A stretch of 64,000 bases of DNA from Clostridia bacterium. Lineage in GTDB: Bacteria; Bacillota; Clostridia; Christensenellales; CAG-917. The position numbers and the translations under genes were made by a program. The stretch covers positions 60,637 through 124,636 of the forward strand of contig JAFZMH010000006.1 in assembly GCA_017553325.1 (NCBI GenBank), in the 5' to 3' direction. The stretch's first letter is position 1, and every line of letters starts with the position of its first letter. Shown piece after piece: positions 23,452-32,842 of this stretch. A model generated the notes under the pieces. That model made no database searches. It had not been told where the DNA came from and worked only from the letters and a program-made list of their open reading frames with translations.

Positions 23452-25875
23452 ATGGACTATAAGCAAATCGAAGCAAAATGGCAAAAAAAATGGGAGGAGA
23501 CGGGGCTCTACAAGTTCGACAAATCGAAAGTCGACAAAAAATACTATTGCCTTGAAATGTTCTCCTATCCGTCAGGCGCGAAACTCCACGCGGGGCACTG
23601 GTACAACTACGGACCTGCCGACACCTTTGCAAGGTTCAAACGTATGCAGGGGTTCGAGGTCTTTCATCCTATGGGGTTCGACGCGTTCGGCTTGCCCGCG
23701 GAAAACTACGCGATAAAGACGGGCATTCATCCCGAGGACAGCACCCTGAAGAATATCGAGACGATGGAAAAACAACTCCGTCGTATCGGCGCGACCTACG
23801 ATTGGGACTATGAGATAAAGACCTGCGTGCCCGAATACTACAAGTGGACGCAGTGGATGTTCGAGCAACTCTACAAGAGGGGCTTGGCATACAGAAAGGA
23901 AGCGCCGGTCAACTGGTGCCCGTCCTGCAACACCGTGCTTGCAAACGAGCAGGCGCAGGGTGGCGTGTGCGAGAGATGCGGAAGCGTCGTCACAAAAAAG
24001 AACCTCAATCAATGGTTCTTCAAAATCACCGCCTACGCGGACGAACTTTTGGACGGGATCGACAAACTCGACTGGCCGGAAAAGACCAAACTTATGCAGA
24101 AAAACTGGATAGGCAGGAGTTTCGGCGGAGAAATCGTGTTCGACGTTAAGGGCAGCGACGAGAAAATTCGCGTGTTTACGACACGCGCTGACACGGTATT
24201 CGGCGTGACATACGTCGTGCTCGCTCCCGAAAACCCGCTCGTTGACAAACTCGTCACGGCGGGCAACAAAGCCGCAGTCGAGGCATACAAGGAGAAGGCG
24301 GCGCAGACGACGGAAATCGATCGTATGTCATCGACGCGCGAGAAGACGGGCGTGCCTACGGGCGCGTATGCAATCAACCCCGTCAACGGCAGAGAAGTGC
24401 CGATACTCGTCGCGGACTACGTCATCGCTTCCTATGGTACGGGCGCGGTCATGGGCGTTGCGGCTCACGACGACAGAGACTACGTTTTTGCAAAGAAACT
24501 CGGTCTGCCGATTGAGAGAGTTATAAAGTCAAAGGACGGTTCTCCCGACGAGTTGCCGTACACCGAATACGGCGTTATGGTCAACAGCGGAGAGTTCGAC
24601 GGACTCGAGAGCGATGAGGGCAAGAAAGCCGTGCTCGAAAAACTTGAGAGCATGGGCAAAGGGTGCCTCAAAACGAACTATCGTTTGAGAGACTGGCTGG
24701 TCAGTCGTCAAAGATATTGGGGCGCGCCGATACCCGTCGTTCACTGCGAACACTGCGGGGACGTGCTCGTGCCCGAAGAGGACTTGCCCGTGCGCTTGCC
24801 ACACAACGTAAACTTCACCCCTGACGGGGAATCCCCCCTCAAAAAGTGCGACGAGTTTATGCACACGACCTGCCCGAAGTGCGGGCGGCCTGCTTTAAGA
24901 GACGCGGACACGCTGGACACCTTCGTGTGCTCGAGCTGGTATTTCCTCCGCTATCCCGACAACCGCAACGACAAAAAGCCGTTCGACAGCGAGTGGATAA
25001 ACAAGGTCTTGCCCGTCGACAAATACGTAGGCGGCGCGGAACACGCGTGTATGCACCTGCTGTATGCCAGGTTCTTCACGAAGGCGCTTCGCGATATGGG
25101 ATATTTGAATTTTGACGAGCCGTTTTTATCCCTCGTTCACCAAGGCACGATTTTGGGACCGGACGGGAACAAGATGTCCAAGTCAAAGGGCAACGTGGTG
25201 TCTCCCGACGACAGTATCGCAAAATACGGCGCGGACATATTCCGCGTGTACTTGATGTTCGGGTTCAACTACGTCGAGGGCGGTCCGTGGAACGACAACG
25301 GACTCGACTCCGTTGGACGCTTCTTCGACAGAATAGAGCGTATCGTCAAAAAGTGCTATGAAATGAACTTTGCAAAGGACGCTCTCGGCAAAGCCGAGAA
25401 GGAACTCAATCGCGTGCGCCACAACACGATAAAGTGCGTGACAAACGACCTTGGCGCGTTTTCATTCAACACCGCAATCGCAAGACTTATGGAATACGTC
25501 AACGCAATCTACGCCTATGATGGCGCGGTTGAAAAGAAAAACATCTTCTACAAGGACTGCGCAAGAGACTTGGTGCTTCTCATCGCCCCGTTTGCTCCGC
25601 ACTTTGCAGAGGAACTTTGGGAGATGCTCGGCGAAACGTACTCCGTGTTCAATCAGCCGTATCCCGTGTTTGACGAAAAGGCTATGGTGCTTGACGAGGT
25701 CGAACTTGCCGTTCAAATCAACTCGAAGATGAGAGGCAAGGTCGTAGTCCCGACCGGCGCGACGAGAGAGGAGATTGAAAAGGCGGCACTAGAAGCAGTT
25801 TCCGCACAACTTGGAGGTGCAACACCAAAGAAGATCATCGTTGTGCCAGGCAGATTGGTAAATATTATCGCATAA
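23452..25875 (+). CDS. leuS: Leucyl-tRNA synthetase
   Basis: 807-residue class I synthetase for tRNA-Leu. The HIGH motif appears as LHAGH (residues 41-45), the zinc module as CPSC with CERC (about 158-180), the editing domain spans roughly 220-410 with the [11 protein letters not shown] and DDRDY segments, and KMSKS is complete in [15 protein letters not shown]. It ends with the usual leucine-specific C-terminal domain. Bacterial type, normal length. GGACGGG lies before the ATG at 23452. No T-box leader is visible in the 70 bases upstream. The serS gene follows 19 bases downstream. Confidence 0.97.
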   Translation: MDYKQIEAKWQKKWEETGLYKFDKSKVDKKYYCLEMFSYPSGAKLHAGHWYNYGPADTFARFKRMQGFEVFHPMGFDAFGLPAENYAIKTGIHPEDSTLKNIETMEKQLRRIGATYDWDYEIKTCVPEYYKWTQWMFEQLYKRGLAYRKEAPVNWCPSCNTVLANEQAQGGVCERCGSVVTKKNLNQWFFKITAYADELLDGIDKLDWPEKTKLMQKNWIGRSFGGEIVFDVKGSDEKIRVFTTRADTVFGVTYVVLAPENPLVDKLVTAGNKAAVEAYKEKAAQTTEIDRMSSTREKTGVPTGAYAINPVNGREVPILVADYVIASYGTGAVMGVAAHDDRDYVFAKKLGLPIERVIKSKDGSPDELPYTEYGVMVNSGEFDGLESDEGKKAVLEKLESMGKGCLKTNYRLRDWLVSRQRYWGAPIPVVHCEHCGDVLVPEEDLPVRLPHNVNFTPDGESPLKKCDEFMHTTCPKCGRPALRDADTLDTFVCSSWYFLRYPDNRNDKKPFDSEWINKVLPVDKYVGGAEHACMHLLYARFFTKALRDMGYLNFDEPFLSLVHQGTILGPDGNKMSKSKGNVVSPDDSIAKYGADIFRVYLMFGFNYVEGGPWNDNGLDSVGRFFDRIERIVKKCYEMNFAKDALGKAEKELNRVRHNTIKCVTNDLGAFSFNTAIARLMEYVNAIYAYDGAVEKKNIFYKDCARDLVLLIAPFAPHFAEELWEMLGETYSVFNQPYPVFDEKAMVLDEVELAVQINSKMRGKVVVPTGATREEIEKAALEAVSAQLGGATPKKIIVVPGRLVNIIA

Positions 25876-25894
25876 GCGATATTGGAGATAAAAT

Positions 25895-27190
25895 ATGTTA
25901 GACATTAATCGTATTAGAACAAACACCCAGGAAGTAGTCGATGCTCTTGCAAAAAAAGGCTACGAAGCAGACTTCACGCAAGTTATTGCGTGGGATGATG
26001 AACGCAAGGCGACTATAACCGCCGTCGAACAGTTGAAAGCGCAAAAGAACAAAGTTTCCGCGCAAATTCCCATGCTCAAAAAGGCGGGGCAGGACGTGCA
26101 GCCGATTTTCGACGAGATGAAAAAAATCGGAGAAGAGATTGCGGAGAGCGACGCGCATATTGCGGAACTCGTTGAAAACATCCAGAACGCGCTCGCGGGC
26201 ATACCGAACATCCCCGATGACGACCTTCTCCCCGGTGAAAAGGAAAACAATCAAGTCGTCAAAATCGTGGGAGAACAACCCAAATTCGACTTTCCGCTCA
26301 AAAACCACGTGGACATTTGCACGGACCTGGGGCTCATTGATTATGAGCGCGGCGTCAAACTCTCGGGCAACGGTTTTTGGATTTACAGGGGCGTAGGCGC
26401 GAGACTTGAATGGGCACTCCTGAACTACTTTGTCGAAGAGCACTTGAAAGACGGCTACGAATTTATTCTTCCGCCTTATCAACTCGGCTACAGCTGCGGC
26501 TACGGCGCGGGTCAGTTCCCGAAATTCAGCGACGAGGTCTATTGGCTCGACTGTGACGAAGACAGAAGACGCAATCGCTTTATGCTCCCGACGGCGGAGA
26601 CCGCGCTCGTCAATATGTACGCGGGCGAAATCATCGACGAGGCAAAACTTCCGATGAAGTTCTTTGCGTATTCTCCTTGCTTCAGAAAGGAAGCCGGCTC
26701 GGCAAGAGCGGATGAGAGAGGTATGATAAGAGGTCACCAATTCAACAAGATTGAAATGGTGCAATACGCTCATCCCGAACACAGTATGGAAGCGTTCAAC
26801 GAACTCGTGGACAAAGCGGCACGCCTTGTCGAAGGACTCGGACTCCACTTCAGAGTCAGCAAACTGGCGGCGGGAGATTGTTCGGCGTCCATGGCGAGAA
26901 CGTACGACGTGGAACTTTGGATACCGTCTATGGGCATCTACAAAGAGTGCTCGTCCGTGTCCAACGCGAACGACTATCAAGCGCGCAGAAACAACACGAG
27001 ATACAGAGATTCGAAGACGGGCAAACCGCAATACGTCCACACCTTAAACGGCTCCGGACTTGCGACGTCTCGCCTTATTCCCGCAATCGTCGAGCAATAT
27101 CAAAACGCCGACGGCAGCGTGACGATACCGCCTGTTCTTCGCAAATACTTGGGCGGAGCAACGCGTATCACAAAGAAGGGTTTAGAATAA
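25895..27190 (+). CDS. serS: Seryl-tRNA synthetase
   Basis: 431-residue class II synthetase that charges tRNA-Ser and tRNA-Sec. The N-terminal coiled-coil arm spans about residues 30-100, followed by motif 2 (CFRKEAGSARADERGMIRGHQF) and motif 3 (TLNGSGLATSRLIPAIVEQYQ). The segment between PSMGIYKECSSVSNANDYQARR and motif 3 is as usual. TTGGAGAT precedes the ATG at 25895. It forms a pair with leuS. Confidence 0.97.
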   Translation: MLDINRIRTNTQEVVDALAKKGYEADFTQVIAWDDERKATITAVEQLKAQKNKVSAQIPMLKKAGQDVQPIFDEMKKIGEEIAESDAHIAELVENIQNALAGIPNIPDDDLLPGEKENNQVVKIVGEQPKFDFPLKNHVDICTDLGLIDYERGVKLSGNGFWIYRGVGARLEWALLNYFVEEHLKDGYEFILPPYQLGYSCGYGAGQFPKFSDEVYWLDCDEDRRRNRFMLPTAETALVNMYAGEIIDEAKLPMKFFAYSPCFRKEAGSARADERGMIRGHQFNKIEMVQYAHPEHSMEAFNELVDKAARLVEGLGLHFRVSKLAAGDCSASMARTYDVELWIPSMGIYKECSSVSNANDYQARRNNTRYRDSKTGKPQYVHTLNGSGLATSRLIPAIVEQYQNADGSVTIPPVLRKYLGGATRITKKGLE

Positions 27191-27258
27191 AACAAGCACT
27201 TTATCATTATCAAACAAACACATAAACTCTCGCTTATGCGAGATAAAGGGGAATAATT

Positions 27259-28647
27259 ATGCGTGAAGAGTTAAGAAAATACGGCGACGAAGCGTATGAC
27301 ATAGTCAAGTACGCCGCCAACGAAATAGGTCCTCGTTTGCCGGGTAGTGAAGGCGAAAACAAGTTGCACGACTATATGGCGTCACGGCTTGAAGAGATTG
27401 ACGTAAAGCCCGTGAAGGAGAAATTTGTGTTTGCACCGCACGCGTCTATCGGCGGCCTTCCGTATGCTGGTTGGGGCGGAATAATCGGAGCGGTTGGACT
27501 TTTGCTTGCGGGCATATTCGGCTCTATGTCCGCGTTTGCGGGACTTGCTTTAAGTTTTGTGACCTTCGTCTATATGGCGGGACTTTGGACGTGGCTCATC
27601 GTCAGCGTGTTCAAATACAAGACCTGTTTCGACTGGTGCTTCAAGCACGCCGTATCGCACAATACCTACGGCGAGTTGTTGCCGAAGGACGGAAAGTACG
27701 ATTATACCGTCTTCGTCTCGGGACACACCGATACGAGTTGGACGCTCAAACTCAGCGCGTCGCAAGGGAAAGCGGGGTTCAAGAGCGTGGTTGTGCGTCT
27801 TGCCATCGGCGCGGTTTCGGTTGGAATCGTCACCGTGCTTGCGCTCGTCACGTTTATTATCGCCTGCGTGTTCGACGGCGTGCAAAACGGCGACAACGTC
27901 GACGCCATGATAAACACTGCAAGAGCCTCGGCTGTCATGAGCTATATCAATTTGTTCTCGGCGCCGCTTTGGGTCGTGGGCTCCTTCTTCCTCACGATGT
28001 ACAACGAAAAGACGGAGTGCATAGCGTCTCCCGGCGCGATGGACAATGCCACAGGCATTGCAATTGCCTACGAGGTGCTCAAATACTATCGCGAGAACCC
28101 CGACAAAATGCCTGCTCGTTGTCGTATAGTCGACGTGAACTGCGGCGCGGAGGAATCGGGTCTTCGCGGTTCGCTCGCGTTTACGAGAAACCACAAGGAC
28201 GACGGAATGCTTGAAAACGCCTATCATCTTAACGTGGACTCGATTGCGGACAAAGAACATTTCGAGGTCATCAACGGCGACGCATGGCTCTGCCCGCATT
28301 TTGACAAGGGACTTGAAGATATGTTCGTCGACGCAATGAAAGAGGCGGGAATCGAGAACCCGGGCAAGATGGCGAACCCCGTCGGCGGTTGCGACTCGAC
28401 GCCCTTCCAAAAGAACGGCGTGAAGTCCATAACGTTTGCGGCGCAAAACCCCGAGATGACGACCTATTATCATACGTATATGGACGTTCCGGAAAGGTTT
28501 GAAGCGGAGACGGTGGGACTTGGACTCGACGTGGTGCTTCGCGTCATCGACAAGATAGCGGCGGCGGAAGAGGCAAAGCGCAACGCGGCGGTTGAAACTC
28601 CGGCGCAACCCGCAACCGAACCGAAAACCGAAGCGGTTGAAGAATAA
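27259..28647 (+). CDS. Membrane-anchored M28-family metallopeptidase
   Basis: 462-residue protein combining an M28 aminopeptidase fold with membrane helices at about 72-120 and, as two or more segments, at about 180-250. Zinc ligands of the family are visible in order: SGHTD, GAMDNATG, GAEESGLRG, NVDSI and TYYHTYMD. The C-terminus is a Pro/Glu/Thr-rich tail. AAGGGG lies 8 bases before the ATG. It is 68 bases after serS and has its own terminator. Which side of the membrane carries the active site is not certain because the helices are inserted between parts of the catalytic domain. Confidence 0.85.
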   Translation: MREELRKYGDEAYDIVKYAANEIGPRLPGSEGENKLHDYMASRLEEIDVKPVKEKFVFAPHASIGGLPYAGWGGIIGAVGLLLAGIFGSMSAFAGLALSFVTFVYMAGLWTWLIVSVFKYKTCFDWCFKHAVSHNTYGELLPKDGKYDYTVFVSGHTDTSWTLKLSASQGKAGFKSVVVRLAIGAVSVGIVTVLALVTFIIACVFDGVQNGDNVDAMINTARASAVMSYINLFSAPLWVVGSFFLTMYNEKTECIASPGAMDNATGIAIAYEVLKYYRENPDKMPARCRIVDVNCGAEESGLRGSLAFTRNHKDDGMLENAYHLNVDSIADKEHFEVINGDAWLCPHFDKGLEDMFVDAMKEAGIENPGKMANPVGGCDSTPFQKNGVKSITFAAQNPEMTTYYHTYMDVPERFEAETVGLGLDVVLRVIDKIAAAEEAKRNAAVETPAQPATEPKTEAVEE

Positions 28648-28662
28648 AGCGAAAACAAAATC

Positions 28663-28692
28663 AAAACCCACCGACTCGTCGGTGGGTTTTTT
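28663..28692 (+). terminator. Terminator after the M28 peptidase gene
   Basis: AAAACCCACCGAC and GTCGGTGGGTTTT separated by two bases, with T-tail; it lies just before the end of the convergent kinase gene. Confidence 0.85.
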
Positions 28693-28710
28693 GTTGCAAA
28701 ATTGAGTTCG

Positions 28711-30390
28711 TCAAATCGTATTGTCCACGTCAAAGAGGGGGAGCAGTATGTCGAACTGCGTGACGAAGCCCTCTTTCGGGGCATCGGACAGTGTTATCGT
28801 TCCACCGAAAGCCCTCACGATTTTTTGGCAAACGGCAAGTCCCAACCCCGAGCCCTGTTTGTTCCTCGATTTTTCGCCTACGACGAAGGGCTCGAAGATG
28901 TCTTTGCGAGAGTCTTTGGGAATGCCCTTGCCGTTGTCCGCAAAGGATATTTTGGCAAAACCGTTTTCCTCTTTGACTTCCACGAACAGCGTTGAGCCGA
29001 CGGGGGTGTATTTGAAGAAGTTGGAGACGAGGTTGTCTATGACTCGCACCATCATCGAAAGGTCGACGTTGGCAAACAGTTGCTCCTCGGTGATGTCCGT
29101 TTCAAGCGTGTATTTTCTTATTGTAAATTCGCCGTAAATTGACGCGATGTGCGAGCGCACGACTTCCGCGACGTCCGCGCGTTCAAAGTTGTAGACAAAA
29201 TCGGGGTGGTCGAGTTTTGAAAATTCGTAGAACGAATTTATGAGCGCGCCCATCTGCTCGGATTTTGACACGATGAGGTCGAGATATCTCTTTTTGTCCG
29301 CGTCCGCGACTACGCCGTCGCGTATCGCTTTTGAAAAGCCTTGAATAATCGTTATCGGGGTTTTGAGGTCGTGCGAAAGTCCCGCAAGCATACTCTGTCT
29401 GCGCTTTTCGAGTTCGTTTTTCTCCGCTTCGGAAGCGTTGAGCAGGGTGACCATCTCGTTGAAACTGCCTGCGAGTTGCTCGAATTCGACGGGTCCCGAG
29501 TATTGAATTTGCTCGCGGTAGCCGTCTTTTGCAAAGCGTCTCATAGCGATTGAAATCGCGGAAAGAGGACGTTGTACGTTGCGGTTGACGTATTGAATGT
29601 AGATTGCCATTATGACGCCGTAAATCACGAGCGCAAAGAATATCGTTATGCCGATAATGTATTCAAACTTAAATTCGACTTTGTCGTTGGTGTCCAAAAA
29701 CACGACGTATCGGGTGTCGCCGCTCTGCGCCTCAAACTCGTATTTTGCAAAAACTTGGTCCTGATGTTCGGACTGATAGGACAAAATCTCGTATTCTTCC
29801 TGAGTAAACGAGGTCTTTTCAAAGCCGAGGTCGCCGGATATCCAGTGAAAATCTTTGTCAAGAACTATAAACGCACTGACCTTTTCGCCGTCTTTTATAT
29901 ACGTGCGCGTGACGACGTAGTTGTTTTCACCGAGGTCGTTCACGAGAGTTTGGGTGGAGACGGTTTCGTCCGCCCCCATCGGTTTTATGAGGGAGAGTTC
30001 GCCCTCCGTGTATTCGCGAGAGACGCCGCTCGAAGCATAGAGGGAAGTACCGTCCTCCTCAACGACCTCAAACCAGCCGTCCACGCCGAAGATGCTGACG
30101 GTTGGAATTTTGGAGTATTCTTCGTTTTTGAGATAGGAATCGAATTCGGTAAGTTTTGCCGTTGAAAGGTCGATACTCTCGTATCTGCTCAACCAGTTGG
30201 AGAGCAAGAATATGAGTACGATGGCAAGAAAGGTGATGAGCGAAAAGGAAACGTAGCTGCCAATGAGCAATCCGAGGAAACTCGGCTTTTTTTCAAGACG
30301 CGTCAAACGTTTCAGCCGTCTTTTGCTCGGTTGTTTTGTCTTTTTTTGACTGTCGTCGTTTAAAAGGTCTACGAATTCCGTTTTGTCCAT
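28711..30390 (-). CDS. Sensor histidine kinase
   Basis: 559-residue membrane kinase. Helices at about 39-66 and 244-267 enclose an extracytoplasmic sensor region of about 175 residues. Then come HAMP, HisKA with the phospho-acceptor His340 in LSHDLKTPI, and the HATPase domain with an N-box (VIDNLVSNFFKYT), G1 (FADNGKGIP) and G2 (GSGLGLAVC). The N-terminal 38 residues are strongly basic. It lies 6 bases behind the response regulator gene, so the two form a normal pair. The stimulus is unknown. Confidence 0.92.
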   Translation of the reverse strand: MDKTEFVDLLNDDSQKKTKQPSKRRLKRLTRLEKKPSFLGLLIGSYVSFSLITFLAIVLIFLLSNWLSRYESIDLSTAKLTEFDSYLKNEEYSKIPTVSIFGVDGWFEVVEEDGTSLYASSGVSREYTEGELSLIKPMGADETVSTQTLVNDLGENNYVVTRTYIKDGEKVSAFIVLDKDFHWISGDLGFEKTSFTQEEYEILSYQSEHQDQVFAKYEFEAQSGDTRYVVFLDTNDKVEFKFEYIIGITIFFALVIYGVIMAIYIQYVNRNVQRPLSAISIAMRRFAKDGYREQIQYSGPVEFEQLAGSFNEMVTLLNASEAEKNELEKRRQSMLAGLSHDLKTPITIIQGFSKAIRDGVVADADKKRYLDLIVSKSEQMGALINSFYEFSKLDHPDFVYNFERADVAEVVRSHIASIYGEFTIRKYTLETDITEEQLFANVDLSMMVRVIDNLVSNFFKYTPVGSTLFVEVKEENGFAKISFADNGKGIPKDSRKDIFEPFVVGEKSRNKQGSGLGLAVCQKIVRAFGGTITLSDAPKEGFVTQFDILLPLFDVDNTI

Positions 30391-30396
30391 AAAGAA

Positions 30397-31095
30397 TCAG
30401 AGGTTTTCGATTTTATAACCCAAACCTCTCACGGTCTTGATATATTTCGGCGTCTTTGGGTCGTCCTCAATCTTGTCGCGCAAGTTGGAGATATGCACCA
30501 TCATGGTGTTGTCGTCGGACGCGAGATATTCGCCGTTGACTTCCTCGTATATCTGCATCTTTGTAAACACGCGCCCCGGGGACTTCATAAGCATTATGAG
30601 AATTTTGTATTCGGTGGCGGTGAGTTGAATCGGCACGCCGTTCTTTTGAAGGGTTAGAAGGTGGGTGTCGAGCACGAGATCACCAACGGTGATCTTTCCG
30701 TCGTCCTGCGAGACGTTCGGCGTCGCGAGCGAATATGCGCGACGAAGGTTCGCGTTTATTCTCGCGATGAGTTCGAGCGGATTGAAAGGCTTGACGAGAT
30801 AGTCGTCCGCACCCATATTCAGCCCCATAATCTTGTTGCTGTCCAGTTGGGCGGCGGAGAGTATTATGATGGGGATAGAACTCGTCTCGCGAATTTTTTT
30901 CGTGAGCTCGTAGCCGTTCATTCTCGGCATCATAATATCCACGAGCGCAAGGTCTACGTGGTGGGAAGAAAATACGTCCACGGCTTCAACGCCGTCCCTT
31001 GCCCAGAGCACGGTGAAGCCTTCTTTTTCGAGATATAATTTGATGAGACCGACGATGTCCTCGTCGTCTTCCGCGAGCAAAATCGTGTGTTGCAT
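30397..31095 (-). CDS. OmpR-family response regulator
   Basis: 232-residue regulator. The receiver has Asp9-Glu-Asp, phospho-acceptor Asp53 (ALVDIMMP) and Lys102 (LVKPF); the winged-helix DNA-binding domain follows from about 130 with LTATEYKILIMLM and the VRGLGYKIE wing. ATG at 31095 follows GAGGTG; the long upstream extension of the frame is not coding. It is the first gene of the operon with the kinase and has a strong promoter of its own. Confidence 0.94.
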   Translation of the reverse strand: MQHTILLAEDDEDIVGLIKLYLEKEGFTVLWARDGVEAVDVFSSHHVDLALVDIMMPRMNGYELTKKIRETSSIPIIILSAAQLDSNKIMGLNMGADDYLVKPFNPLELIARINANLRRAYSLATPNVSQDDGKITVGDLVLDTHLLTLQKNGVPIQLTATEYKILIMLMKSPGRVFTKMQIYEEVNGEYLASDDNTMMVHISNLRDKIEDDPKTPKYIKTVRGLGYKIENL

Positions 31096-31122
31096 TGTGC
31101 ACCTCGCTTGTTGATTTGTTAT

Positions 31123-31150
31123 ATTATACCACAAAATGATTAAAGTACAA
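31123..31150 (-). promoter_or_regulatory. Promoter of the two-component operon
   Basis: Minus strand TTGTAC (31145-31150), 16 bases, TATAAT (31123-31128), about 28 bases before the regulator start. Confidence 0.75.
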
Positions 31151-31186
31151 TAATTTTTTATTTGCACTTTATTTCTTTGAAAAGCG

Positions 31187-31195
31187 TGATATAAT
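31187..31195 (+). promoter_or_regulatory. Extended -10 promoter of the IspE-like gene
   Basis: TGATATAAT at 31187-31195 is an extended -10 (TGn before TATAAT). No good -35 is seen. The ATG starts six bases after the hexamer, at the expected +1. Confidence 0.6.
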
Positions 31196-31201
31196 GTTTC
31201 T

Positions 31202-32236
31202 ATGGAACTTCGGGACTTGTATCGGAAAAAACTCGACAAAAAGAGTATGGCGTCTTGCGGAACGTATATCGTCGACGAACTTCGAAAGAGCGGCGAGACG
31301 TTTTTTGAGCTCTGCGAAAACCTGTCCTTTCCCGCCGAGACGATAAGAGCCTGCCTCAACGTGTTTTTGAAAAACGGAGTAGCGCACAATTTGATTGGCA
31401 AGTACGTGCTCGAAGACGGGGTGGGCGATTTTGTCGTGCCGAGCGGAAGCCTGCCTGTAAATCGCAAAAAGTATCGTTCCGTAGTCCCCGCAAAGTGCAA
31501 CCTCTCGCTCGCCGTCGTCGGCAAAGGGGAGAAATTGCACGAACTCGATATGCTTTTCTGTCCCTTCGACCTAGTGTGGGACGAGGCGGAATTCGTCCCC
31601 GACGAGGAAAATTCATTGAAAATCGAAGATTTTACGATGCAACCCGATTTCGACGCGGAGAGATTTGCCGCAGAAATGAAACCCAAGGTTGACAAACTCG
31701 CAAAAAAACTCGGCGTTTCCGGCGCGGTCAAAATCAAAAAGGGCGTGCCTGTCGGCGCGGGACTCGGAGGGTCTACCGCCTGTCTCGTCGCGGTCTACTA
31801 CGCCTTCAAAAAATATGCGGACGAAAAGGGCTTGAAATTCGACGTCTCCGCAAAATATCTCACCTCGCTCTCCAGCGACTTTCCCGCAATGGCCCTCGCT
31901 CGCGCTTGCAGAGTGAGAGGGGTTGGCGAAAAGGTTGAGCCGATAGAGGAGAACGTGCAAATCGTATTCACGGGGTTCAAGGTCGCGGACGGCGGTTCGG
32001 ACACCGCCGCCGTGTATAAAAAGTTTGACGAGAAGGACGCGCTTTTGCAACTCGAGCCGCCCGCCACCGTCGAAGACGCTCTCGAAAACCCGCGCAACGA
32101 CCTATTCGCGCCCGCTTGCAAACTCAACAAGGAAATCAAAAAGGTCTACGACGCAATGAAATCTCAAAAACCAAATTTCGTCATTATGACGGGGAGCGGT
32201 TCGGGAATAATCGCATTGGACTATCAAATAGTATAG
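31202..32236 (+). CDS. IspE-like GHMP kinase with an N-terminal helix-turn-helix-like extension
   Basis: 344-residue protein. From about residue 97 it resembles 4-diphosphocytidyl-2-C-methyl-D-erythritol kinase (MEP isoprenoid pathway): AKCNLSLAVVGK with HELDMLF, the ATP loop VPVGAGLGGSTACLV, and the C-terminal MTGSGSGI. Residues 1-95 are extra. Within them, FFELCENLSFPAETIRACLNVFLKNGVAHN followed by GKYVL reads like a winged helix-turn-helix. IspE is normally about 280-290 residues, so this is a fusion or an extended variant. The start at ATG 31202 has no ribosome site and coincides with the predicted +1; ATG 31244 is an alternative that keeps the same domains. The substrate could differ from that of true IspE. 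Confidence 0.78.
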   Translation: MELRDLYRKKLDKKSMASCGTYIVDELRKSGETFFELCENLSFPAETIRACLNVFLKNGVAHNLIGKYVLEDGVGDFVVPSGSLPVNRKKYRSVVPAKCNLSLAVVGKGEKLHELDMLFCPFDLVWDEAEFVPDEENSLKIEDFTMQPDFDAERFAAEMKPKVDKLAKKLGVSGAVKIKKGVPVGAGLGGSTACLVAVYYAFKKYADEKGLKFDVSAKYLTSLSSDFPAMALARACRVRGVGEKVEPIEENVQIVFTGFKVADGGSDTAAVYKKFDEKDALLQLEPPATVEDALENPRNDLFAPACKLNKEIKKVYDAMKSQKPNFVIMTGSGSGIIALDYQIV

Positions 32237-32254
32237 TTTTAATCCGAAAACAAA

Positions 32255-32285
32255 AAACGCACACATAGTGTGCGTTTATTTTTTG
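32255..32285 (+). terminator. Terminator after the IspE-like gene
   Basis: AAACGCACAC-ATA-GTGTGCGTTT followed by ATTTTTT. Confidence 0.88.
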
Positions 32286-32294
32286 GAAGACTTT

Positions 32295-32640
32295 TTATTC
32301 AAACATATAAACGAGGGCTTTTATTACGGCTTCTTTCATCGCGGAATAATCAATATAATCGTGCTTGTCATATATTGCTTCGTGAGCGTATGATTGGACG
32401 AGATTCATTGCGATATGGACCTTTTTCTCAAGATTCTTTGTGTCGAAGCCGAGTTCTCTAAGCCTCTTCGTCGCGGAAATCGTAATGTGGTTTTCAAGAT
32501 GCAAAAAGTCCTCGTTGATTTCGTCGTCCGTAAATGCCAACGAGTGCAAAATGTTGTGCAGGTTGGCATTTTTTTGTGCAAATCTTCGACGATGTTGACT
32601 GTATTGCGCATTATTTCTTCCAGCGATGTGATTGCGGTTG
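32295..32640 (-). pseudogene. Truncated, frameshifted TetR-family regulator remnant
   Basis: The minus strand encodes the C-terminal ligand-binding half of a TetR regulator: SLEEIMRNTVNIVEDLHKK, then, after a one-base shift in a run of seven A (near 32570), NANLHNILHSLAFTDDEIN and LVQSYAHEAIYDKHDYIDY up to the stop at 32295. This spacing is typical of TetR proteins. The N-terminal helix-turn-helix domain is absent: about 32640 the sequence changes to remnants of another gene. Both the shift and the missing half make the gene non-functional. It may once have controlled a neighbouring gene. Confidence 0.65.
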
Positions 32641-32713
32641 CGATTGCTCTCACTGTTCGGGTTGCGCCTACTGCGAGCAGATAAAGGCAAAGACCGAACA
32701 AAAAGAAAAATAG
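32627..32713 (+). pseudogene. C-terminal fragment of a small Cys-rich protein
   Basis: The plus strand encodes CDCGCDCSHCSGCAYC followed by EQIKAKTEQKEK and a TAG stop, with a good terminator 6 bases later. Eight cysteines in 16 residues and a downstream terminator suggest the end of a real gene, resembling the tails of FeoB-associated Cys-rich proteins. Upstream, the frame runs antisense through the TetR remnant, so the original N-terminus is missing. The fragment and its orientation are seen; the family is a guess, and the cysteines could be antisense noise. Confidence 0.35.
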
Positions 32714-32718
32714 TTTTT

Positions 32719-32749
32719 AAAGCCTTGAATTTTCAAGGCTTTATTTTTT
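32719..32749 (+). terminator. Terminator after the Cys-rich fragment
   Basis: AAAGCCTTGA-ATTT-TCAAGGCTTT followed by ATTTTTT on the plus strand only, so it once ended a rightward gene. Confidence 0.8.
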
Positions 32750-32780
32750 ATTTGCTGCGCTTGCAAAAACAATTTGTGTC

Positions 32781-32809
32781 TTGACATATCGGCTTTTAAT
32801 ATGTAAAAT
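32781..32809 (+). promoter_or_regulatory. Promoter of the sulfoquinovose operon
   Basis: TTGACA (32781-32786), 17 bases, TAAAAT (32804-32809); start expected near 32816, inside the palindrome that follows. Confidence 0.8.
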
Positions 32810-32810
32810 G

Positions 32811-32827
32811 AAAATACTAGGTATTTT
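32811..32827. promoter_or_regulatory. Palindromic operator candidate AAAATAC-TAG-GTATTTT
   Basis: Perfect 7-bp inverted repeat with a 3-base centre, covering the predicted transcription start of the sulfoquinovose operon, where a bound repressor would block initiation. No regulator gene is adjacent apart from the TetR remnant. Confidence 0.5.
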
Positions 32828-32842
32828 TTATCAGAGGGCGAA

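Noticed and set aside
25898..27040. Open frame of 380 codons antisense to serS
   Set aside because: Shadow of a certain gene; Arg/Val/Phe-rich composition typical of antisense frames.
27550..28671. Open frame of 373 codons antisense to the M28 peptidase
   Set aside because: Shadow frame, no start signals, no recognisable domain.
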